A stretch of DNA of 54,012 bases from Gnetum montanum (taxonomy: Eukaryota > Streptophyta > Gnetopsida > Gnetales > Gnetaceae): NCBI GenBank assembly GCA_015680685.1, contig MNCI01036208.1, positions 287,967 to 341,978 of the forward strand. Reading direction: 5' to 3'. Of this stretch, positions 10,740-19,655 are shown in pieces (within the stretch, counting starts at the first letter, position 1; the number at the start of each line of letters is the position of its first letter). The notes below the pieces were generated by a model that saw only the letters and a program-made list of their open reading frames with translations, was not told the DNA's origin and did no database searches. A program made the translations under genes and the position numbers.

Positions 10740-12440
10740 TTGTTCATCAGGAACTCAAGATCTATGATTGCTTGGTCATCAAATAGTGAAATTGTGAGCT
10801 ATACAAATATAGCTTGAAATTTTGTTAAGGATTAAGAGCTGTAATGGAGGTTGAACCCTATGGTTATGGATTTCCATTAGGCTATATAGCTACTTTTGTA
10901 GATGTTTGTTGTTATGGCTGAGTATGTTATCTTTGCAACTGATGTTGACTTGGCTTCTAAAGAGGTAGTTTCTCCATTTCTTCAAAGAGAAGAATAGTGT
11001 TAGGCAATGCTTCTTCGCTTTGGTGTATTGACTCTCATGGAATACTAATGCATGGCTAAGGTAGTATACAGGTATTTTTGCTTCATCATCATGTTTTTGA
11101 TAGAGTAGAGAAGCAATGGATGTATTAGAAATGGTAAGATAAATGTAACATGGTTTACCGTCTTACGAAGAATAGACTATAGGTAGCTATGTTAATTCTT
11201 GATGAAGGTTTTCAAAGGCTTCTTAGCATTAAGTTGTCCACTCATAGTGAACTCCTTTCTTAAGAAAGTGGTGCATGGGCTATACCTTATTCGTAAGCCT
11301 AGTAATAAACCTATGAATAAATGGTAGTCTACATTGTAATCCCTAAAGCTCTTTGAGGTTGGTAGGTGTTGCCAATTTGGATATGGCCTTAACCTTATCA
11401 AGTTCTACGCGTGTCCCTACCTAAGAGACTACAAAGCCAAGCATCTTAATGGTCTTGACACTAAAGACACACTTCTTAGGATTGAGCCTAAGCTCATATT
11501 TGAGGTGTCATTTAAGCACAAGATCTAGGTCATTGGAATGATCATTGGCTATTTTAGACTTCATAGGTATGTCATTTACATAATCATTAAGCAAACCTAA
11601 CATGTAATCACTAAAGATATATGTCATGGCTTCCTAGTATGTTGCTTCAACATTATTAAGGCCAAAGGACATCATAGTATAACAAAAAGTACCCCATGGG
11701 GTCATAAAATTCATGCTATGTTGGTGCTCTTGGTTAATCCTAATTTGGTTATATCCCAAGAATCCATCCATAAAGGACAACAAGGCATGTCTGGCTATAG
11801 TATTAATAAGTTGATCAATACTAGGCAAAGGAAAGTCATCCTTGATAGTAGCTTTATTTAGGTCTTAAAAATCAATGCAAATACATATACTCCCATTTCT
11901 CTTAGGGACTACCACTATGTTGGATACCCATTCTACACAATCGATAGTCCTAATGAAACTTGCTTGGTAGAGCTTTAAGATTTCATCATAAACTACCAAG
12001 GCCAAATCAAGTCTAATCTTGTGCACTTTTTAATTAACTGGTCTAGTGCTAGGATCCACTATGATGTTGTTCTAGACTAGATGTGGGTCTAGGCATAGCA
12101 TATCTTCATATGATCAAGTAAATGCCTTAATCTTGTTTTATAAGACTTTAGTGATGTCTTGTGTACATTAAGGTTCTAGCAAGGAACTATGTGTTGTGAC
12201 AAGAACCTCAACTAGAGGATCTTTCGTTATGTCTCCTAGTTCTAAGTCAAGTTTTTTGACTAGGTTTTTAGACCATTCTAGAGGTTTCTCTATTAAGGTT
12301 ATGTGGTCTATAAGACTCTCAAGCTCAAGATCTAGGCAATCATAGTCGATACATCATTTAATATCATTGTGAGGTCCACGTAGATACAAAGGAAAACTAA
12401 TTTTCTCCTAGGTACTCATACTTTTATCCTACACATCAAC
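10740..12440 (-). pseudogene. Reverse transcriptase and first RNase H of the Tat-like element
   Basis: The N-terminal linker reads KAFT.SYEDMLCLDPHLV (SYEDM motif of plant Ty3/Gypsy RT). Then follow VVVPKRNGS.CICIDF.DLNKAT (VPKKDGK.RMCVDYRDLN), KDDFPLPSIDQL, FMDGFLGYNQIRI (FMDAFSGYNQI), FMTPWGTFCYTMMSFGLNN (TPWGTYCYKVMPFGLKN). The catalytic YVDD box reads YVND at 11571-11582, so one active-site Asp is lost. The connection and RNase H stretch (11400-10750) is very decayed, with FRDYNVDYHLFIGLL and LRKEFT.SGQLN as last landmarks. It lies in one minus-strand polyprotein with the downstream RNase H and integrase. Stops are mostly TAG/TGA. Confidence 0.8.
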
Positions 12441-12639
12441 CAAACACATATTAAGTGGAACCTGGGTAAAAGTGAATAAATAATATTAAAATTTCATAAA
12501 ACCCATGCAAATCCAATGTAATCAAGGCCATCCAAGGTCATTAATGAGATCATGTCAATTAGGAAAAGTGCAATAGAGGTGAACAAAGGTTACATAAAGG
12601 TCAAACAAGGGAAAATACAAAGAGTAAGGCTACAAATGA

Positions 12640-13030
12640 TCAATAAAGATCATATTTTTACTAGTTTTAGGCCTTGGTGGTCCATGATGCTAGTTTATAA
12701 TCTTGGTGGACTATGATCCCAGTTTAAGGCCTTAGCGGGCTATGGTCATATGGTGTTAAATGGTGGTAAGGGAAGGTGAAACCCCACTATTTGATACCAT
12801 TTAAAGGCCAAAAAAAGATAAATATATTTTTAAGAAGGCAAAAAATGAACATATAGGGTTGTATAGAGGCCATAGAAGGTCAACCATGTCCATAAGATAA
12901 TGTAAGTCTAAAAACAAGGTAAAACATTACATAATAAGTCTAAAATCAAGTAAAATAGGCCATATATGATAAAATGTGATTAATATAGGTTAAAAATGAT
13001 TAGGTTTTTCTAGTTTTAGGCCTTAGTAAG
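12640..13030. repeat. 30-bp repeat array, copy B
   Basis: Units of the type CTAGTTTTAGGCCTTGGTGG + TCCATGATG occur at 12660-12750 and once more at 13010-13035. The orientation matches copies A (8850) and C (22740). The intervening 12770-13000 is AT-rich with no frame. Confidence 0.6.
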
Positions 13031-14033
13031 CCATGTTTCAAGGATTTAGGGCTATTAGGAAAATTTAAGCATCAATCTAGGCTATTTCTAGGTTGTCTAA
13101 ACTCAAAAATCAAGTGTTTTAAGGTTGCCACACTAAGCTCAATGTGGAAATAGGGGCCTTTAGTATAGAGACTAAGGAAAATGGGTTTTAGGACATTTAG
13201 AGGTCCAAAATTGAGGTTCTAGGACATTCCTAAGGCAACATAGGATCAAATCCTTCAAAATTGGACTTCACGGAGGTCTATAAAGGCTAATATGTAGGTT
13301 TTGAAGCCTTACCCCCTTGTTTCCACACTAGCCAACATGGAAATGAGGGGGGTTAGCAGGGGAACCAAAATTCAAGCAAATAATAGGTCAAATATGGTCA
13401 AATAGGAGATTGGAGTTTAGATCTAGAACTTATGCACCTCCTAGCTTCATTCTAAGGTAATTTGATGTTATTTTGAGTGCCAATAGGTGTTGAAATGACT
13501 TTTCCCTTTTCTTTCACACTAAGTATTTCATGATCAACGTGGAAAACATAGGGGAGTGGATTTTTAACCCACTTTTCCCCAATCGACTTTGCATGTTAGC
13601 CTCTAATGCTATTGAGGTTAAGGGCTCAGGTGTGGTCTCAAGTTTTCATAATTTTGGGCATTCTCAAGTGGTTTTTTGGCTTCCCCCTTTTCTTCCACAT
13701 TGCAGCTTCTATGCTTAATGTGGAAAACAAGGGGAAGTGAATTTTTGATCCATTTTTCCATCAATCAACTTTGCATGTTAGCCCTTGGGGTTACAAGGGT
13801 TGAGCACTTAGGTCTGGTCTCAAGTTTTGGCAATTTTGGGCATTCCAAGATGGTTTTTTTCCATGCTAAGGATTTCATGCACAACATGAAAAACAAAGGG
13901 AAGTGGATTTTTGACCCATTTTTCCATCAATTAACTTTGCATGTTAGCCCTTAGTGCTACTGGGGTTGAAGACTCAGGTCTGGTCTCAAGTTTGGGTAAT
14001 TTTGGGCATTCTCAAGTGGGTTTTTGTCTTCCG

Positions 14034-14074
<41 letters not shown>

Positions 14075-14110
14075 NNNNNNNNNNNNNCCCCCCCCCCCCC
14101 CCCCCCCCCC
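14034..14110. other. Poly-C run around a 13-base sequencing gap
   Basis: A C homopolymer of about 41 bases, thirteen N at 14075-14087, then 23 further C. It sits inside one 180-bp unit at a site where the neighbouring units have only a CCCC run. The true length is unknown and the apparent proline- or glycine-rich frames across it are artefacts. Confidence 0.95.
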
Positions 14111-16512
14111 TTCTTCCACGTTAAGGCTGGAAAACAAGGGGGAGTGGATATTTGATCCATTTTACCCTTAATCAACTTTGCATGTTAGCCCTTGGGGCTA
14201 GTGGGTTTGAGGACTTGGGTCTGGTCAAAATTTTGGCAATTTTGGACATTCCCAAGTGGTTTCATAGCTTCCCCACTTTCTTCCATGTTGAGGCTTCCAT
14301 GATCAACATGGAAAACAAGGGGGTGGATTTTTTTTATCCATTTTCCCTCAATCAAATTTGCATGTTATCCCTTAGGGCTATAACAATCAAGGACTCAAGT
14401 GTGGTCTTAAGTTTTAGTAATTTTGGGCATTCCAAAATGGTTTTTGGCTTCCCACCTTTCTTCCATGCTAAGGCATCCATGCTTAGCATGTAAAACAATG
14501 GCTAGTGGATTTTTAACCTATTTTTCCCTTAATTGACTTTCCATGTCAACCCTTGGGGCTACCAGGGTTAAGGACTTAGGTCTAGTCTCAAGTTTTGATA
14601 ATTTTGGGTACTCCCAAGTGATTTTTTGGCTTTCCCATTCTTCCATAATAAGGCTTACATGCTCAGTGTGGAAAAATAATGGGGAGTATAGTTTTGACCC
14701 ATTTTTCCCTCAATTGATTTTTCATGTCAACCCCTAGGGCTACCGAGGTTAAGGACTTAGGTGTGGTTTCAAGTTTTGACAATTTTGGGCATTCTCAAGT
14801 GGTCTTTTGGCTTCCCCCTTTTCTTCCATTCTAAGGCTTCCATGGTCAACATGGAAAACAAGGGGAAGTGAAATTTTTAACCCATTTTTCCTTTAATAGA
14901 CTTTGCATGTTAGTCCCTAGGGCTACCAAGGTCAAGGACACGGGTCTGGGCTCATGTTTTGGTAACTTTAGAGATTCCCAAATGGTTTTTTTACTTTCCC
15001 CATTTCCTCCATGTTCATGCTTCCATGCGCAACAAGGAAAAAAATGAGGAGTGGATTTTTGACCCATTTTACCCTTAATCAACTTTACATGTTAGCCCTT
15101 AGGGCTACTAGGGTCGAGGACTTAAGTTTGGAGTTAAAGCTAGTTATTTTAGAGGTTTATTAAGTAGTTTCTAGCCTTTCCCCTATTTTTCTACGTTGGT
15201 GCTTCCATGCTTATCATAAAAAATTTGGGGGAAATCATTTTGACACTTTATGCCCACTTTTGATCATGCATGTGGGCTTCCAAGATTGTGAGTGACGATG
15301 GCTATTGCTTGATGTCATAATTTGATTATTTCAAGGGTGGGAAGAAATTTTTTAGACTTTTCCCTCCTTTTTCCATGTTGGGGCTTCCAAGCTTAGCATG
15401 GAAAATTGGGGAAAAAAGCTTATTGATCACTCTTAACCACTATCAGGCATGCATGTCAGCTTCCTAGGTTACTGACATCGTCTACTAACATTTGATGTCA
15501 AATTTTAGTTTTTTCAAGGCTGTTAAGGTAGTTTTGGGACTCCCACCATTTTTCTCTGATGGGCTTCCATGCTCAATGTGAAAAATTTTGGGAAAAGGCT
15601 TTTGGTCACTTTTGATCACTATTGGTTATGCATGCAGTCCCCTAAGGTCATCAGTGTTGCCTACTATCATTCAACTCTAAAATTTGATTATTTTAAGGTC
15701 ATAAGCTATTTTTTGGACTTTTCCCCCTTTTTCCACATTTAAAATTCCATTATTAGCATGGGAGAATGGAGGGAAATATTTGTTTTAATCATTTTTAGTT
15801 GATTTGGCCATGCATGAGTGCTCACAAGGTTACTGACGTTGGTCATTAGTGCCTAAGGTCAAGATCTAGTTGTTTTGGGGTCTATGAGGGGGCTTTCAAG
15901 CTTTTCCACTTTTTTCCATGCTAGGGGTAGAAGGATCAAAGTGGAAGAGGTTCCTTGAATCAAGAAAGTTAGATCTAGGCTAGATCTATAGCTAATTGAC
16001 CATGCATGTCAACCTTCGGGGTTATTAGTGTTGATGGTTAATGTTGGGTGTCAAGATTTGATAGTTTGAAGGATTCTAAGTGTCTCATGCAATTTTTTCC
16101 ATTTCTTCCATGATAGGAATCATGGGTCTAGTGTGTATGATAAGGGGATAATAGATTTGTACCATTTTTGACCCTTTTTTAGGCTTCTAGAACCTCCAGA
16201 GGGTTTCAACAGGGTCTAGGGGTCATTAGGAATTAAGAAATCTTCATTAGGTCATCAATTTAAGTCATTTTTGGCTTCCCCTCATCTTTTCACACTAGGG
16301 GAAAAATGCTTAGCATGGAAGAATTCTCCCCCAACATGGAAAACACCAAATCCTAGGTTTTGACTAGTCTTGACTAGTTTCGGCCAAGTTTGATGAGGTT
16401 TCAAGGTTGTTGGAGATGCTTGGAGGGGCTCTAGGTCATGTGGGGTCCAATTTGGAAAAAAATTTATGCTAGATGAGTGTTTGGGAAGTAAGAGTAAGTG
16501 TTACCCCCTCCT

Positions 16513-16544
16513 TCCATGCTGGAATCTATTGGCCCAGCATGGAA
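16513..16544. repeat. Inverted repeat at the end of the 180-bp array
   Basis: TTCCATGCTGG and its complement CCAGCATGGAA are separated by about 9-10 bases. This is the longest perfect stem of the dyads seen in the array. Confidence 0.7.
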
Positions 16545-16939
16545 GTCCATGGGAGTTAGCCATTCTCATGTTTTATCTAAATTTGGAAACCCAAGGTTGA
16601 AAAAGGTTAGTCTAGTTTGCTAAAAGAATAGAAAGATATTGTAACAGTAATAAATTTGAAAAATTATAAACATATTTCCACGTTGGGCATGGTATTCCGA
16701 ACATGGATGCATGGGGAAAGGTTTCCATAATGTTTTAGGTGATGAAATTGGTAAGTTTGGTCAAAAGGGAAGGTGCAAGGTGGGGCCCATAATCCAAAAG
16801 TTTAAAATTTTGGAAAGTGAAGTTGTTTCCCCCTCCCTAAAACCAACATAAACTAAACTTCCCCCACTTTTGATTTAGTTCTCTTGTAGTCATGATGCAC
16901 TGAAGTAGTAGCTAGGGTTTTGTTTAGGTTTTGGTGGGC

Positions 16940-16947
16940 TTTATAAG
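16940..16947 (+). promoter_or_regulatory. Candidate TATA box of the multi-exon locus
   Basis: TTTATAAG lies about 190 bases before the first ATG (17134) of the exon-intron locus and just after the end of the 180-bp array. The sequence GCTAGGGTTTTGTTTAGG immediately upstream resembles plant leader or promoter sequence. Suggestive only. Confidence 0.35.
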
Positions 16948-17989
16948 TCAAAATTTGCAAATTTTGTTCATAATCATCATTCTTTAGTAGCAATGCATTG
17001 GAGGAGAGCTCTCACAAAGATTTTTGTGGCAACCACAACCAATATTTAGCATGGAAGCCTCCCATCTCCCTTCCAGCTAGTGTAGAACTCTCATCCCCTC
17101 CCAATTTCCTTCTTAATCAACATTAAGCCTACCATGGTGCCAAAATAGAGAGGAGGAAAGATCAAGAATCCCACAATCTAGAGGATGGATGAGCACCCTA
17201 GGGAGTTATTAGAGGTTCCAAGGCCTATCTAAATCCAATCACCATCTATCATTACTCCAAGGTAGGCAATTCTACCTATTTTTGCCTTTGTTTGCATGGT
17301 TTCATTCTAGTTTTTTTGCCTTCTAAGTGTTAGGGCCATTTTTTTAGATCTACTTTGATGGGGAGATTATGTCATTATAACAAAATATAACACCCTATTT
17401 TGGCTACTCCCATGCAAATCTATGGTTTTTTTATTGCTTTATCTTTTGTAAATTTGATTTTGAAAATAGGCATTGCTGTTTTGTGCTTTTTTCTCAAAAT
17501 CTTGAGGTATGGCTATTTTTCTCAAATCTAGGCCTTAGGACTTATTAAAATTAAATCTTAACAAAATCCGAGCCCATTTTTTTGATGTGAATTTAAATGG
17601 GTTTCAACAATTTTAGCTATTTCAACTATTTTAATGGATTTATGAAGTTTAGGCTTTTGGTTATTTGAAGTTTTACCATGAAAAAGCAAGCCAAGCTATG
17701 TATTTTTTTTCTTGGTAAAACACTAATTTGTAGCTCTCTATTTAAGCTTCCCACGGTTGTTTTCTCATATAATTTGGCTTTCAAACAAGGGAGTTATGGC
17801 TGTTTTCCTAATGTTGCATAGTTAGGTTGTTTGTGCCAGTATTGTAATTTCATGTATATTTATGAAATTTTCACAGCATTTGGCTTTAGCTTTCCAATGG
17901 AGGTGGAATCACTCTGATTGGATTTAAAATGAATTTTTTATGAATTTTTTGTTGAGGTTATGATACATTGCCCAAAATAGAAGTGGTTG

Positions 17990-18250
17990 ATTTTTTGCTT
18001 TTTCTAAGAGAGTAACAGCTTTTTCTATTTTAAGGAAGTTTTTTGTTATGCCTTCATGGCTTTTTCTAAGTTTTATTATGCTTTTTCTAAATTTGTGCAT
18101 AGTTTAGATGTTTTTTCCAAAATTATGCATACTTTGCATAATTTTAGATGCTTTTTCTAAACTCATGCTTGCTTTTTTCCAGATTTAGGCATAATTTAGA
18201 TGCTTTTTGCTGAATTTATGCATAATTTACACTAAGATATAGTTTTGGCC
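17990..18250. repeat. GCTTTTTCTAAA short repeats in intron 1
   Basis: The words TGCTTTTTCTAA and TTTAGATG recur about eight times with 20-40-base spacing, alternating with ATGCATA. It is low-complexity intronic sequence. Confidence 0.6.
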
Positions 18251-18309
18251 ATAAATATTTTGGTTATAAATGCTATAAAACATGACATCAATGTTTTTTA
18301 TGGAATTTC

Positions 18310-18850
18310 TCATGCTAATTTAGATAAATAGCTAAGATCTTTTTACATAAGCTAATTTCACCTTTAACTTAGGGAGTTTGCCTTAAATTTGTAAAGAAAT
18401 TCCAATTGGTCATAATGCAAGGTAAGGTTGTGATGAAATTACTTAGACAAGTTTAGATAAACAACTTAGAGCTTTTTACAAAGGCTAATTTCACCTCTAA
18501 CTAGATGTTTTATCTAAATTTGTAAAGAAATTCCAATTAGTCATAGTGCAAGGTTATGCAAGGTTGTGATGAAATTACTTAGGCTATTTTAGGAAAACCT
18601 TGTAGAGCTTTTTATAGAGGCTAATTTCACCTTTAACTAGATGTTTTATCTAAATTTTCTAAGTAACTCTAATAGGGCATAATGCTTTTGCTTTAAAAAG
18701 TTGTAATAGTGTCTTTTTATTGAATTTCTTAATCTTATTAGATAAACACCTTAGAGCTTTTTATAGAGGCTAATTTTGCCTTTGACTAGGATGTTTTCCA
18801 AACTTGTTAAAAAACTCTAATTGGTTACAATGTTTTTGCTTTATTTTGTG
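18310..18850. repeat. Four tandem units of ~115-150 bp ending at the intron 1 acceptor
   Basis: Each unit has TTTAGATAAA, TTAGAGCTTTTTA, GGCTAATTTCACCT, TAACTAGATGTTTT and AAACTCTAATTGGT-type blocks in this order. They start near 18320, 18452, 18587 and 18738. The last unit runs directly into TTTTGTGCAG at 18844-18853, the acceptor used by exon 2. Confidence 0.75.
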
Positions 18851-18853
18851 CAG

Positions 18854-19655
18854 GGTCTTCTTGAGGCCCATCCTCATTAAAATGGAGCTGGTAGGAATTT
18901 TTTGCTACATTGGTCATCCCAAGACCAATACTCTAGTGCATGACATGCCTCTTGAGAAGCTCTCCTTGTGGTTTCAACCTAGGGCAAGGGACTTTCTTGC
19001 TTACCTCTTTAGGAACTTTAGTGTGATGTTGTGGTCACACTTCTCTGTGGAAGTAGTTGGGGTCATTATGGAAACCTTATTACCTTAGGAATTAGGATTG
19101 ATTACTAGGTACATGACTAATAAACTAGTTCCTAAAGCCACAAGGGGCCCCACAAATGCAATAAGTTCATGCTACCTATCAAATATCTAGACAATTCTAG
19201 AGTATAGTTAGTATAGTATTGATAATACTCTGATGGTGGCACATAGAGCCCACACATTATTCCATAATCCACTTGGCACCATGTATCATCTATAGTAGTA
19301 AACATGCTTCTTGTAACATTTTTTATGGTTTTATATGATCTTGGCTTGACTTCTTTGCCTAACTTCATTGATTTTACTTCTTGTAGGTACAAGGTCAACA
19401 AGTAGGGTCTGATCATTAATGACCAAATCCTAGCAATGGCTCAAACTACTTTGGATGAATTCACCAAAAGTCCCCAAATCAAAGCTGTTGTGTACCAACA
19501 GCTAAGAGGGAACTTTTATGAATACACCACTAGGTTCAACATGGTACACAAGAAGTGTAAAGATGAGAAGACAATGCATAACTAGTAGGTAGATGTCGGC
19601 AACACGGATCAAACTCTTGTAGCTGGAACCTCTACACTGCAGAAGAAAAGTAAAG
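18854..19655 (+). pseudogene. FCP1/NIF-like HAD phosphatase exons 2-3 of the locus
   Basis: FCP1/NIF phosphatases (RNA polymerase II CTD and related phosphatases) share a motif I DLDxTL, a block like RPGxxEFLxxLxxxFxVxxWSS, and a late NTLLVDDSP motif. Here the corresponding pieces are ELVGIFCYIGH, RARDFLAYLFRNFSVMLWSHF and DNTLMVAHRAHTLFHNPLG, in the right order and spacing (about 45 and 80 residues apart). A final LAxxxxxxxFxxxP helix is seen in exon 3. Asp residues of motif I and the DD of motif III are missing, which would abolish activity. Stops at about 19086, 19189 and 19208 are TAG. The family call rests on motif order only; a profile search of PF03031 is needed. Confidence 0.45.

Larger units (their letters stand above)
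8968..12480 (-). mobile_element. Tat-like Ty3/Gypsy element, RT to integrase part
   Basis: Reading down the minus strand from 12480, the order is a pol linker, reverse transcriptase (about 12250-11400), RNase H region (about 11200-10750), a second RNase H of archaeal type (10720-10480), integrase (about 9960-8968). The RT-RH-second RH-IN order with an extra RNase H is known for the Tat branch of plant Ty3/Gypsy elements. All frames are interrupted. No gag or protease precedes RT here; the nearest gag-protease lies 10 kb away at 22980-25190 on the same strand, and I cannot prove that both belong to one original element. Confidence 0.75.
13140..16720. repeat. ~180-bp tandem array with a dyad in each unit (about 20 units)
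   Basis: A unit of about 180 bases recurs head to tail. Landmarks in order are a dyad TTCCATG-5 nt-CATGGAA, a G run such as ACAAGGGG, CATTTTTCC, CATGTTAGCCC, GGGGCTAC, GTCTGGTCTCAAG, TTTTGGGCATTC, then TTCTTCCA. The CATGTTAGCC word falls near 13590, 13777, 13942, 14183, 14365, 14545, 14728, 14908 and 15089. The most regular units are 14110-15130; units before 13500 and after 15200 are increasingly diverged. Perfect 7-bp stems are seen at about 14297-14315 and 14835-14855. One unit carries a poly-C expansion and gap. No protein function is credible. Confidence 0.9.

Noticed and set aside
13941-14175. Proline-rich (plus) and glycine-rich (minus) proteins
   Set aside because: They are translations of a poly-C run with a 13-N gap inside a satellite unit.
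13140-16720. CRISPR-like array
   Set aside because: The units are contiguous, ~180 bp and diverged along their whole length; there are no unique spacers between short identical repeats, and the context is plant.
19132-19416. A 94-codon minus-strand frame
   Set aside because: It overlaps exon 2 and intron 2 of the plus-strand locus, has no family motif, and the plus frame carries the recognisable DNTLxVA and LGTMYHL pieces.
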